The translations under genes were made by a program, and so were the position numbers. A DNA stretch of 64,000 bases from Mycolicibacterium sp. (lineage in GTDB: Bacteria; Actinomycetota; Actinomycetes; Mycobacteriales; Mycobacteriaceae): contig JACJWN010000003.1 in NCBI GenBank assembly GCA_020637165.1, positions 248,001 to 312,000 on the forward strand, in the 5' to 3' direction. Shown here piece after piece: positions 8,425 through 16,861 of the stretch. Each line of letters begins with the position of its first letter. Position 1 is the first letter of the stretch. Under the pieces are notes generated by a model that worked only from the letters and a program-made list of their open reading frames with translations, was not told the DNA's origin and ran no database searches.

Positions 8425-11139
8425 TCAGGCCCGGTTCGGTCGCGGCCGGCGCAGCCACTTGTCGATCCCGACCACAACTGTCACCAGTAGTGCGATGGCG
8501 AAGACCCGCAACCAAACGGACAGGCCGATCGGCGCGGTGCCGAACAGGGTGTTCATCACCGGCAGGTAGGTGATGGCCAACTGGGCGAGCGCCTGCACCG
8601 ATAGGCCCAGGATGATCCACCGGTTGGAGAAGAAACCGATCCGCCATACCGAGTGGGTCAGCGACCGGCAGCTGAAAAGATAGAAGGCCTCGACGACGAC
8701 GAAGAGGTTGAGTGCGGCGGTGCGCGCCTCGGCCAGTCCGGCGCCGTTTCCCAACTCCCACTCGAAGAGCCACCAGGCGCTGGCGACGAGCATCGTCGCA
8801 ACCAGCAGGATCCTGACCAGCAGTGCCCGGGTGAGCAGCGGCTGCGCCGGGTCGCGCGGTGGCCGGTTCATGATCCCGGCCTCCTTGGGCTCGAAGGCCA
8901 GCATCAGTCCGAGAGCGACGGCGGTCGTCATATTGATCCAAAGGATCTGGGTCGGCAGGATCGGCAGGGCGACGCCCATGGCGATGGCCACCAGGATCAC
9001 CAGTCCCTCGCCGAGGTTGGTGGGCAGCGTCCAGGTGATGAACTTGGTGAGGTTGTCGAAGACCCCCCGGCCCTCCTCCACGGCGGCCTCGATGGTGGCG
9101 AAGTCGTCGTCGGTCAGCACCATGTCCGATGCGTCCTTGGCTACCTCGGTGCCACCTTGTCCCATGGCCACGCCGATGTTGGCCTGCTGCAACGCCGGTG
9201 CGTCGTTGACGCCGTCGCCGGTCATCGCCACCACGTGGCCCCGGTCCTGAAGGGCCTTGACAAGGCGCAGCTTCTGCTCCGGCGAGACCCGGGCGAAAAC
9301 ACTTGCGGTATCCGCGGCACGGGGAAGGTCGTCATCGCTCAGCCGGCTCAGTTCAACTCCGGTCAGCACCGAGTCATCGCCCGGATCACCCTCGGCGAGA
9401 ACCCCTACCCTCGCGGCAATTGAGGCGGCAGTGGCCGCATGGTCGCCAGTGATCATCTTCACCGCGATGCCCGCCGTCTGGCAGGCGGCGACGGCCGAGG
9501 CCGCGGCCGCGCGCGGGGGATCGAGCATCGCCTGCAGTCCCGTCAGTGTCAGATCCCCTAGCGAGTCGGGTCCGAAACGCTGCGCATCCGCCCCGGTTTG
9601 GACCGCCGTGGCCAGCACCCGCAGACCCCGGCCACTCAGCGACTCCGCGGCGGCGAGGGCCGAGGCACGGTCCAACGGCTCGGCCACGCCGTCGGCGCGA
9701 AGCTGATCCGAACACCGGTCCAGGACACGCTCGACGGCCCCCTTGACCAGAACGATGTGCCCGCCGTCGGGATCGCGGTGCAGGGTGGCCATGAACTGGC
9801 GCTCGGAACTGAACGGGACGACCCCGGTCCGGCGGAGAGCCGAGGCCAGGCCTTCCCGGTCCAGGCCGGCCTTGGCGGCGACCACCAGTAAGGCCCCCTC
9901 GGTCGGATCGCCGACGACCTGCCACCGGGCCGACCCGTCTTCTCCGGACGATTCCTCCTCCGTCAGGGACGCGTCGTTACAGCACATCCCGGCCACCAGC
10001 GACCACCGCAGCGCAGCGTTCTCCGCCGGCGCGGACCCGCTCAGCGTCCCGTCGAGCCGATAACCCGTGCCGCTGACCTCGACCACTGCGGCCGGAGTCC
10101 AGATCGCCCGCACCGTCATCTGGTTCTCGGTCAGGGTCCCGGTCTTGTCGGTGCAGATGACCGTGGTTCCGCCGAGGGTCTCCACTGCGGGCAGCCGACG
10201 GATGACGGCACGGCGCCTGGCCATCCGGGAGACGCCGATGGCCAGGGTGATCGTGACCGCGGCCGGCAAACCTTCGGGAATCGCCCCGACCGCCAGCGCG
10301 ATCGCGGCGGTGAACGTCTCGACGGCGTCCTGGCGCCGCAGCAGGCCAGCGGCGAAGGTCAGAGCGGCAAGGCCGAGGATCGCGATGGTCAGGATCTCGC
10401 TGAACCGCGCGAGCTTCGCCGTCAGCGGTGTCGCCAGCACCTCTGCGGCCCCGACCAGTCGGTGAATGGCGCCGAGTTCGGTCTCGGCGCCGGTCGCCAC
10501 CACGATCCCGGCCGCTGAACCCGATGTCACCAGCGTTCCGGAGTAGGCGATATTGGACCGGTCGGCGACGACACTGTCCCGCGCGACGACGGCCTCGCTC
10601 TTGTGGACCGGTTCCGACTCACCAGTGAGAGCGGACTCGTTGACGGCGAACTCGGCGTCCCGCACGAGTCGGAGATCCGCCGGCACCTTGTCGCCGGCCT
10701 CCAGCAGCACCAGGTCACCGGGGACGGGTTCCTCGGAGGGCAGGATGCGGTCCCGGCCGCTGCGCACCACCTTGGCATCGGTGCGGACCATCGAGCGCAG
10801 GCCCTCCAGTGCCGCCTCGGCACGGGATTCCTGGATGAACCCGACGATCGCGTTGACCAGCACCACGGCGAAGATCACCGCGGAGTCGATGAACTCACCG
10901 AGCGCGGCGGTGATCACGCCGGCGAACAGCAACACGTAGATCAACGGATGATGGAACTGACGCAGAATTCGGATCAACAGCCCCGCACCGCGTATTGCGG
11001 GCAGGGCGTTGGGGCCGAACGTCTTGAGACGATCGGCGGCCTCGTCGTCGGACAGTCCGCGTTGCGGATCGCTGCCCAACAGCAGCACCACCTCGTGGGC
11101 CGGAAGCCCGTGGTGCGCGGCGCCGAGACGGGCGGTCAT
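8425..11139 (-). CDS. ctpF: P2-type cation-transporting ATPase, CtpF-like
   Basis: A 904-residue P-type ATPase, nearly the length of M. tuberculosis CtpF (905). The order is: N-terminal cation-ATPase domain, TM1-2 (about 60-110), actuator domain with the TGES loop, TM3-4 with the calcium-pump-like VGAIPEGLPAAVT motif, phosphorylation site CTDKTGTLTEN, nucleotide domain, MTGDGVNDAPAL hinge, and six C-terminal helices. The PEGL motif puts it with Ca2+/Mn2+-type P2 pumps; CtpF is reported as a calcium exporter. The ATG at 11139 is preferred over an upstream in-frame start because it matches CtpF length and because its A is the last base of the TGA of a small upstream ORF. No clear DosR box was found upstream. 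Confidence 0.9.
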   Translation of the reverse strand: MTARLGAAHHGLPAHEVVLLLGSDPQRGLSDDEAADRLKTFGPNALPAIRGAGLLIRILRQFHHPLIYVLLFAGVITAALGEFIDSAVIFAVVLVNAIVGFIQESRAEAALEGLRSMVRTDAKVVRSGRDRILPSEEPVPGDLVLLEAGDKVPADLRLVRDAEFAVNESALTGESEPVHKSEAVVARDSVVADRSNIAYSGTLVTSGSAAGIVVATGAETELGAIHRLVGAAEVLATPLTAKLARFSEILTIAILGLAALTFAAGLLRRQDAVETFTAAIALAVGAIPEGLPAAVTITLAIGVSRMARRRAVIRRLPAVETLGGTTVICTDKTGTLTENQMTVRAIWTPAAVVEVSGTGYRLDGTLSGSAPAENAALRWSLVAGMCCNDASLTEEESSGEDGSARWQVVGDPTEGALLVVAAKAGLDREGLASALRRTGVVPFSSERQFMATLHRDPDGGHIVLVKGAVERVLDRCSDQLRADGVAEPLDRASALAAAESLSGRGLRVLATAVQTGADAQRFGPDSLGDLTLTGLQAMLDPPRAAAASAVAACQTAGIAVKMITGDHAATAASIAARVGVLAEGDPGDDSVLTGVELSRLSDDDLPRAADTASVFARVSPEQKLRLVKALQDRGHVVAMTGDGVNDAPALQQANIGVAMGQGGTEVAKDASDMVLTDDDFATIEAAVEEGRGVFDNLTKFITWTLPTNLGEGLVILVAIAMGVALPILPTQILWINMTTAVALGLMLAFEPKEAGIMNRPPRDPAQPLLTRALLVRILLVATMLVASAWWLFEWELGNGAGLAEARTAALNLFVVVEAFYLFSCRSLTHSVWRIGFFSNRWIILGLSVQALAQLAITYLPVMNTLFGTAPIGLSVWLRVFAIALLVTVVVGIDKWLRRPRPNRA

Positions 11140-11330
11140 CAGAGGTGGATGGATTGCGTCGCCGGCAATTGGATGGCCGTCACCGCAACGGCGACGATGA
11201 TTCCGAACCGGCCCGGCTCGATCAGGCTCAACACCCGCAGGCCGCATTCCCGGCGAGTCGGCGCGTAGACCAGGCGCGACTGCGGCAGGTGTTGGGGCCG
11301 AGATGCGTAGCCCATGAACCCTGCGTGCAT
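11139..11330 (-). CDS. Possible 63-residue upstream ORF coupled to ctpF
   Basis: On the minus strand an ATG at 11330 opens 63 codons ending in TGA, which overlaps the ctpF start by one base (TGATG). The C-terminal quarter is hydrophobic (GIIVAVAVTAIQLPA), compatible with one short membrane helix; the rest is basic with two Cys/Arg patches. The frame is open upstream to 11414. The GGGGAG near 11330 lies too close to be a good ribosome binding site. The overlap is what would be expected of a coupled small regulator of the pump, but the ORF could also be chance. I know of no named family. Confidence 0.3.
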   Translation of the reverse strand: MHAGFMGYASRPQHLPQSRLVYAPTRRECGLRVLSLIEPGRFGIIVAVAVTAIQLPATQSIHL

Positions 11331-11460
11331 ACTCCCCAGTCTTACGACGGGGGCGGCGGTACGCAACGAACGTCCGTCGTCCCAGGTCTCCTGCCGGTCA
11401 CGATCGAGCGACATGGATCATATTGACATCGCCGTCGGGGTCGAGAGATCTTAGATCCGT

Positions 11461-11630
11461 AAGCATCTCGATAGGTGAGGCTTCAGTACGGATACAGGCC
11501 ACTGACCCTGAACGTCGAAAGACGCCCCGGGTCAGGACAGCTCCTCCCGGCTTAAGGGTTGAGCCCAAGTGGCTCCCGGGACAGACCGGGTACGCCGTGC
11601 AGTGCCAAAACTTGGTCGAGTGGGATGCAT
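11461..11630 (+). ncRNA. M-box (ykoK) magnesium riboswitch
   Basis: The stretch contains the conserved M-box core: TAGGTGAGGCTTC, TACGGATACAGGCCACTGACCC, AACGTCGAAAGACGCC, GGGTCAGGACAG, and the 3' CCGTGCAGTGCCAAA. A closing helix can form between CTCGA at 11467-11471 and TCGAG at 11616-11620. M-boxes fold when Mg2+ is high and shut off downstream genes. In M. tuberculosis, M-boxes precede Rv1535 and the PE20 region. Here the next coding units are a leader peptide (11705), a 48-residue ORF (11841) and, 118 bases further, the arc operon. A promoter should lie just upstream, near 11410-11450. ctpF runs away on the other strand and is not under its control. Confidence 0.92.
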
Positions 11631-11704
11631 TCGACCGTTCGGTCACGCGTTCCGGCTTCGCACCGTCTGATGAGATCTGCCGACCGAGGGGAGGTGAGGG
11701 CGAG

Positions 11705-11788
11705 ATGAGTCCTGGAGCTAGACCCAATCCCGATGGGTACGGGATGTCAATTTCGTCAACTCCGTTCCCCGGCAAGCTTTTCGCGTGA
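11705..11788 (+). CDS. Proline-rich 27-residue leader peptide downstream of the M-box
   Basis: The ATG at 11705 follows a strong ribosome binding site (GGAGGT at 11690-11695, 9 bases upstream). The 27-codon ORF ends with TGA at 11786-11788. The peptide starts MSPGARPNPDGYG and ends TPFPGKLFA; 5 of 27 residues are proline. This resembles in logic the proline-rich MgtL peptide of Salmonella mgtA, where slow translation at Pro codons under low Mg2+ changes leader folding or Rho access. No sequence homology to MgtL is claimed. The good ribosome binding site and position between riboswitch and next gene argue that it is translated. Confidence 0.5.
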   Translation: MSPGARPNPDGYGMSISSTPFPGKLFA

Positions 11789-11806
11789 AATAGTCGTTGC
11801 GCCGAG

Positions 11807-11831
11807 CTCGCCGGGCCTAGATACCGGCGAG
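11807..11831 (+). promoter_or_regulatory. Perfect 8-bp hairpin abutting the RBS of the 48-residue ORF
   Basis: CTCGCCGG at 11807-11814 pairs perfectly with CCGGCGAG at 11824-11831 around a 9-base loop. The final G is the first base of the GGAGAG ribosome binding site at 11831-11836 for the ATG at 11841. It lies 18 bases after the leader-peptide stop, within the footprint of a ribosome stalled at the end of the leader. It could mask the ribosome binding site or stabilise the transcript. Confidence 0.45.
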
Positions 11832-11840
11832 GAGAGAACA

Positions 11841-11987
11841 ATGACAACATTCGCGACGACCGCCTTCAACGTGGTCGGCTTCAATGACGCAGATCTGGTC
11901 AATGTGGCAACCCGGGTGGTGGCCATTCCAATGCGGGAGTTCTACGGTTTGCTCTGGCAGGCGGGCGTACTGCACATCGGAGAATGA
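11841..11987 (+). CDS. 48-residue protein downstream of the M-box
   Basis: A short protein with a good ribosome binding site (GGAGAG, 11831-11836). It begins MTTFATTAFNVVGFNDADL and ends FYGLLWQAGVLHIGE. No signal peptide or cysteine is present; the second half is amphipathic. By position it corresponds to the small unknown protein (Rv1535) that follows an M-box in M. tuberculosis, although this copy is shorter than the 78 residues of Rv1535. No transporter motif is visible, so it is presumably a low-magnesium-induced small protein of unknown role. Confidence 0.6.
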   Translation: MTTFATTAFNVVGFNDADLVNVATRVVAIPMREFYGLLWQAGVLHIGE

Positions 11988-12004
11988 TCCGACTTGAGTC
12001 GATC

Positions 12005-12031
12005 AATCACCGGCGGGGCCGTGATTATCAC
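12005..12031. promoter_or_regulatory. Palindromic elements upstream of the arc operon
   Basis: GTGATTATCAC at 12021-12031 is a perfect 5-1-5 palindrome, and AATCAC at 12005-12010 is the inverse of GTGATT at 12021-12026. These lie 75-100 bases upstream of the arcD start, where an operator would be expected. The spacing does not fit a CRP site and the sequence does not fit the ArgR box, so the cognate regulator is unknown. The smaller palindrome CGACT-TG-AGTCG at 11990-12001 is adjacent. Confidence 0.3.
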
Positions 12032-12105
12032 CGATCCCACCACGCCGGATACCGGGAGCCGTTAGCTTGCGTTTGACTCCTCGAACCCGGCTCCGGAGGT
12101 CGCAC

Positions 12106-13581
12106 ATGTCCGCAGCGGATGTCACCGCACCGCCGGCGCAGTCGGCCACCGTCCGGCCCGGTCTGGGGCTCGCGGCCCTCACCGCCATCGTCGTCGGATC
12201 GATGATCGGCAGCGGCATCTTCGCGCTGCCCTCCCAGATGGCCGGCAGCGCGGCGCCTGGGCCGCTGCTGATCGGCTGGGTGATCACCGGCGTCGGAATG
12301 CTGATGCTGGCCTTCGTCTTTCAAACGCTGGCCGAGCGTAAGCCCGGTGTCGACGGCGGCGTGTACGGGTATGCCCGGGCGGGCTTCGGCAACTACATCG
12401 GGTTCACCTCGGCATTCGGCTACTGGGCCTCGGCGTGGATGGGCAACGTCGCCTATCTGGTGCTGCTGTTCGCGACTCTGGGAACGTTCTTTCCCGCCTT
12501 CGAGGGCGGCGCGACCGGACCGGCGATCCTCGGAGCCTCGATCCTGCTGTGGATCGTTCACGCGATGACCCTGCGCGGTATCCATACCGCGGCGTTCGTC
12601 AACACCATTGTCACCATCGCCAAGGTCGTGCCGATCCTGACCTTCATCGGACTCGCGATCGTTGGCTTCAAGGCCGGTCTCTTCTCGGCGGACTTCTGGG
12701 GTGAGGCCACCACCGTCGACGGGGAGCCATTGGGTTCCACCATGCATCAGGTCAAGAACATGATGCTGGTGACCGTCTGGGTCTTCATCGGCATCGAGGG
12801 CGCGGCGGTCTACTCGAAGCGGGCGGCCAATCGCAAGGATGTCGGGCGCGCCACCGTGCTGGGCTTCGTGGGCGTGCTGGCACTGCTGCTGCTGGTCAAC
12901 TTCCTGTCCTACGGGCTGATGACCCAAGCCCGGATCGCCGATCTTCCCGATCCGTCGATGGCCGGCCTGATGGAAGAGCAGGTAGGTGCGTGGGGCGCGA
13001 CCTTCATCTCGATTGGACTGATCATCTCCCTGCTAGGGGCACTGATCGCCTGGGTGTTGCTGTGCGCCGAGATCCTGCAGATCCCCGCGCTGGACGCGGT
13101 CATGCCCGAGCAATTGGGCCGGGAGAACTCCCGCCACTCGCCGGTGTGGGCGCTGTGGCTGACCAATGGCTGCATCCAGCTGATGCTGCTGTGGACGCTG
13201 GCCAACGAGAGCACCTATCTGAGCCTGGTGCTGCTGGCGACCTCGCTGATCCTGCTGCCGTACCTGTGGTCAGCGGCCTACCAGGTCCTGCTGGCGGTCA
13301 AGGGGGAGACGTATGAGTCCGGTCAGGGCAGAACTCGAGATCTGATCATCGGCGCCGTCGGATTGGTCTATGCCGTCTGGTTGGTCTACGCCGGCGGCAC
13401 TGAGTACCTGCTGACAGGTGCGTTGTTCTATTTCATCGGGACGGCACTGTTCGTCTGGGCGCGAAAGCAGCACGGCCTGCCGGTTTTCACCAAGGCGGAA
13501 TGGATCATCTTCGCCATCGTCGCGGCGGCCTCGGTACTGGCCGTGGTTCTCATCGTCCACGGCGACTTGGCCATCGGCTGA
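12106..13581 (+). CDS. arcD: Arginine/ornithine antiporter, APC family (ArcD)
   Basis: A 491-residue integral membrane protein with about 12-13 helices. The first helix carries GSMIGSGIFALP (about 26-37), the APC-superfamily substrate-binding signature of basic amino acid antiporters; EGAAVYSKRA (about 230-240) is typical of the ArcD/LysP-like branch in helix 6. It would bring in arginine in exchange for ornithine, feeding the three enzymes encoded directly downstream. ATG 12106 is used because CCGGAGGTCGC lies 5-10 bases upstream; a TTG at 12067 is in frame but has no ribosome binding site. First gene of the arcDABC operon; the gap to arcA is 43 bases. Confidence 0.9.
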   Translation: MSAADVTAPPAQSATVRPGLGLAALTAIVVGSMIGSGIFALPSQMAGSAAPGPLLIGWVITGVGMLMLAFVFQTLAERKPGVDGGVYGYARAGFGNYIGFTSAFGYWASAWMGNVAYLVLLFATLGTFFPAFEGGATGPAILGASILLWIVHAMTLRGIHTAAFVNTIVTIAKVVPILTFIGLAIVGFKAGLFSADFWGEATTVDGEPLGSTMHQVKNMMLVTVWVFIGIEGAAVYSKRAANRKDVGRATVLGFVGVLALLLLVNFLSYGLMTQARIADLPDPSMAGLMEEQVGAWGATFISIGLIISLLGALIAWVLLCAEILQIPALDAVMPEQLGRENSRHSPVWALWLTNGCIQLMLLWTLANESTYLSLVLLATSLILLPYLWSAAYQVLLAVKGETYESGQGRTRDLIIGAVGLVYAVWLVYAGGTEYLLTGALFYFIGTALFVWARKQHGLPVFTKAEWIIFAIVAAASVLAVVLIVHGDLAIG

Positions 13582-13624
13582 GGGTCGGGCGGAAAAGTAA
13601 TCTCCGGATAGGGAAGGGCAGAGG

Positions 13625-14881
13625 ATGTCAGAAAAGCAACCCCGGGTCGGGGTGTACTCGGAGATCGGAAAGCTGCGGCGGGTGCTGGTGTGCCCGCCCG
13701 GCCTGGCCCACCAGCGCCTTACCCCGGACACCGCCGACGAACTGCTCTATGACGACCTGCTGTGGGTCCAGCAGGCCAAACGCGACCACTTCGACTTCGT
13801 CTCCAAGATGGAGGATCACGACGTCGAGGTACTGCAACTCAACGTGTTGCTCGAAGAGATCATGGGCAATTCGGAGGCCCGAACGTGGTTGCTGGACCGC
13901 AAGATCGTTCCGAATGAAGTCGGAATGGGCATCGCCGGGGAGGTCCGGCCGTGGCTCGACGAGATGCCGGCCGATACCCTGGCCGAACTGCTGATCGGCG
14001 GAATCCCGTTCCACGAGGTGCCCAAAGAGGTTGCCGGCCCGTTCACGACGTCTTTCGGTGAAACCAGCAAGACCGGTTTCGTCATCAAGCCGCTGCCCAA
14101 TACCCAGTTCATGCGAGACAACTCGTCCTGGATCTTCAAGGGCGTCACGCTGAACCCGATGTTCTGGCCGGCCCGCCGGCAGGAAACGCTGATCACCACC
14201 GCGGTCTACAAGTTCCATCCGGCGTTCGCCGGTGAAACCTACGACATTTGGCTCGGCGACCCCGACGGGGAGCCGCACGACTACGCCGCGGCCACTCTCG
14301 AGGGCGGGGATGTCATGCCCATTGGCAAGGGCAACGTAGTGATCGGAATGGGGGAGCGCTCGTCGCGCCAGGCGATCGTCGAAGTTGCGCGGAATCTGTT
14401 CCAGCACGGCGCGGCCGAACGGGTCATCATCGCCGTCCTACCGCGGTCACGGGCGGCCATGCACCTCGACACGGTCTTCACCTTCTGCAACACCGATGTT
14501 CTGACCGCCTTCGCGCCCGTGATCGACCACGCTCGGGCGATCAGCCTGCGCCCCGACGACAAGTCCCCGGTCGGTATGGACATCCGGGTCGAGGACAAGG
14601 GACTGGTCGACGTCGTCGGCGAGGCACTCGGGGTCAACTTCACGGTCGTGGAGACCGCCGGTGACGTCTACGGAATCCAGCGTGAGCAGTGGGACGACGC
14701 CAACAACGTCGTCGCCCTGGAACCCGGCGTGGTCGTCGGCTACGACCGCAACACATGGACCAACACCGCACTGCGCAAGGCCGGCATCGAGGTCATCACC
14801 ATCGATGCGAGCGAACTCGGCCGGGGCCGAGGTGGCGGCCGTTGTATGACCTGCCCGATCCTGCGCGACCCCGCCTACTGA
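13625..14881 (+). CDS. arcA: Arginine deiminase
   Basis: A 418-residue enzyme that hydrolyses L-arginine to citrulline and ammonia, the first step of the arginine deiminase pathway. Family landmarks are [18 protein letters not shown] at the N-terminus, [14 protein letters not shown] (about 157-170) with the substrate-binding Asp, the [23 protein letters not shown] region (about 223-246), the His of the catalytic set in the MHLDTVFT stretch (about 280-287), and the nucleophilic Cys in [14 protein letters not shown] near the C-terminus (about residue 409). Length is standard. GGGAAGGGCAGAGG precedes the ATG. Second in the operon. Confidence 0.95.
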   Translation: MSEKQPRVGVYSEIGKLRRVLVCPPGLAHQRLTPDTADELLYDDLLWVQQAKRDHFDFVSKMEDHDVEVLQLNVLLEEIMGNSEARTWLLDRKIVPNEVGMGIAGEVRPWLDEMPADTLAELLIGGIPFHEVPKEVAGPFTTSFGETSKTGFVIKPLPNTQFMRDNSSWIFKGVTLNPMFWPARRQETLITTAVYKFHPAFAGETYDIWLGDPDGEPHDYAAATLEGGDVMPIGKGNVVIGMGERSSRQAIVEVARNLFQHGAAERVIIAVLPRSRAAMHLDTVFTFCNTDVLTAFAPVIDHARAISLRPDDKSPVGMDIRVEDKGLVDVVGEALGVNFTVVETAGDVYGIQREQWDDANNVVALEPGVVVGYDRNTWTNTALRKAGIEVITIDASELGRGRGGGRCMTCPILRDPAY

Positions 14882-14918
14882 TTCCACTGCACGCCGACCA
14901 ACCGAGGAGATTTCAGAC

Positions 14919-15923
14919 ATGCCGTTCAACCTGCAGAACCGCGACCTGCTCAGCCTTGTCCATCACAGTGAGCGGGACTTGATCTACCTGCTCGATCTGG
15001 CGCGGGACCTCAAGCGCGCCAAGTATTCCGGCGCCATCCGGCACAGCCTGGCCGGAAAGAACATCGCGCTGATCTTCGAGAAGACTTCGACCCGAACACG
15101 CTGTGCGTTCGAGGTCGCCGCCTACGACGAGGGCGCACACGTCACCTACATCGATCCGACCTCATCGCAGATCGGTCATAAGGAGTCGATGAAGGACACC
15201 GCGCGGGTGCTCGGCCGGATGTACGACGCGATCGAGTACCGTGGCGCCGGCCAGGAGATCGTCGACGAACTCGCTAAATACGCCGGCGTTCCGGTCTTCA
15301 ACGGCCTGACCGACGAGTATCACCCGACTCAGATGCTGGCCGACGTGCTCACCATGACCGAGCACTGCTCCAAACCGTTGCACCAGATCTCCTACGTCTT
15401 CGTCGGAGACGGCCGCAACAACATGGGCAATTCGCTGCTGCTGGTCGGCTCGAAGCTGGGCATGGACGTGCGGATTCTCGCGCCCAAGGAGTTGCAGCCC
15501 ACCGCCGACCTGGTCAAAATGTGCGAAGCTTTCGCCAAGGAATCCGGGGCACGCATCACCATCACCGACGACGTCAAGAAGGGCGTCAAGGGGGTGGACT
15601 TCATCCACACCGACGTCTGGGTCTCGATGGGTGAGCCGATCGAGAGCTGGGGCGAACGCATCAAGTTGCTGATGCCCTACCAGGTGAACGCCGAACTCGT
15701 TGCGGCGGCGGATAATCCGCGGGTGCGGTTCATGCACTGCCTGCCTGCCTTCCACAACTCCGAGACCAAGGTCGGGGCGAAGATCGCCGCCCAGTACCCG
15801 GAGCTGACGAACGGGATCGAGGTCACCGACGACGTCTTCGAGAGCCCGGTCAACATCTGCTTCGAGCAGGCGGAGAACCGGATGCACACGATCAAAGCCG
15901 TCCTCGTCTCCTCCCTGGCGTAG
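14919..15923 (+). CDS. arcB: Ornithine carbamoyltransferase, catabolic
   Basis: A 334-residue carbamoyltransferase. The carbamoyl-phosphate loop is [15 protein letters not shown] (about 52-66), the active-site Cys lies in MHCLPAFHN (about 274-282), and [13 protein letters not shown] (about 159-171) is the ornithine-side motif. In this operon it is expected to work in the phosphorolytic direction, converting citrulline and phosphate to ornithine and carbamoyl phosphate. The N-terminal [19 protein letters not shown] is typical of the catabolic ArcB group rather than anabolic ArgF of mycobacteria. GAGGAG precedes the start. It is third in the operon, 37 bases after arcA and 11 bases before arcC. 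Confidence 0.93.
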   Translation: MPFNLQNRDLLSLVHHSERDLIYLLDLARDLKRAKYSGAIRHSLAGKNIALIFEKTSTRTRCAFEVAAYDEGAHVTYIDPTSSQIGHKESMKDTARVLGRMYDAIEYRGAGQEIVDELAKYAGVPVFNGLTDEYHPTQMLADVLTMTEHCSKPLHQISYVFVGDGRNNMGNSLLLVGSKLGMDVRILAPKELQPTADLVKMCEAFAKESGARITITDDVKKGVKGVDFIHTDVWVSMGEPIESWGERIKLLMPYQVNAELVAAADNPRVRFMHCLPAFHNSETKVGAKIAAQYPELTNGIEVTDDVFESPVNICFEQAENRMHTIKAVLVSSLA

Positions 15924-15934
15924 AGCGGGACGCC

Positions 15935-16840
15935 ATGAGGATCGTGATTGCGCTGGGCGGCAACGCGCTGCTGCAGCGGGGCCAGCCGATGACCGCCGAG
16001 AATCAGCGGGCCAATATCCGGCTGGCCGCCGAACGTATCGCGGCGGTGGCACCGGGAAACGAGATCGTCATCGCGCACGGCAACGGCCCCCAGGTCGGTC
16101 TCCTGGCGCTGCAGAGCGCGGCGTACACGGCGGTCGATCCCTATCCGCTCGATGTCCTCGGCGCGGAGACCGAGGCGATGATCGGCTACGTGATCGAACA
16201 GGAACTGGGCAACATCCTGCCCTCGGAGCAGCCATTCGCCACCCTGCTGACGATGATCGAGGTCGATCCGAGTGACCCGGCCTTCGGCAACCCGACCAAG
16301 CCGATCGGCCCGGTGTATGACAAGGAAACCGCAGAGAAACTCGCCGCGGAGAATGGCTGGTCCATCGCTCCCGACGGCGACAATTTCCGCCGGGTGGTGC
16401 CGAGCCCCCGGCCGAAGCGGCTCTTCGAGATCGGCCCCATCCGCACCCTCGTCGAGCAGGGGTGCATCGTGGTCTGCGCAGGAGGAGGCGGCATTCCGAC
16501 GATGTACGGCGAAGACGGGAAACTGCACGGGGTAGAGGCGGTGATCGACAAGGATCTCGCCGCATCGCTGCTGGCCGAGGAACTCGACGCCGACCTCCTC
16601 GTCATCGCGACCGATGTCGACGGGGTGTATACCGGATGGGGAACGCCGGAGCAGGCGAGACTGGGTTCCGTCACCGTCGAGGAGGTGGTCGAGATGAAGC
16701 TCCCCGCCGGTTCGATGGGGCCGAAGGTGGCCGCGGCGTGCGAGTTCGCCACCAAGACCGGCAACGAGGCGGTCATCGGTTCGCTGGCCGACATCGACCA
16801 GATCGCGGCCGGATCAGCCGGGACAAGGGTGAGCCGCTAG
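15935..16840 (+). CDS. arcC: Carbamate kinase
   Basis: A 301-residue amino-acid-kinase-fold enzyme that transfers phosphate from carbamoyl phosphate to ADP, the ATP-yielding last step of the pathway. Visible motifs are [14 protein letters not shown] (residues 3-16), [13 protein letters not shown] (about 48-60), [11 protein letters not shown] (about 181-191), the [20 protein letters not shown] segment and the C-terminal [14 protein letters not shown]. Length is normal. It closes the arcDABC set; the carotenoid oxygenase starts 21 bases later and may be cotranscribed. Confidence 0.95.
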   Translation: MRIVIALGGNALLQRGQPMTAENQRANIRLAAERIAAVAPGNEIVIAHGNGPQVGLLALQSAAYTAVDPYPLDVLGAETEAMIGYVIEQELGNILPSEQPFATLLTMIEVDPSDPAFGNPTKPIGPVYDKETAEKLAAENGWSIAPDGDNFRRVVPSPRPKRLFEIGPIRTLVEQGCIVVCAGGGGIPTMYGEDGKLHGVEAVIDKDLAASLLAEELDADLLVIATDVDGVYTGWGTPEQARLGSVTVEEVVEMKLPAGSMGPKVAAACEFATKTGNEAVIGSLADIDQIAAGSAGTRVSR

Positions 16841-16861
16841 GCGGCGGCATGAGGAGCGCCG

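Noticed and set aside
11339..11460. Searched for a DosR box upstream of ctpF
   Set aside because: No convincing GGGACT...AGTCCC palindrome is present, so DosR control is not claimed.
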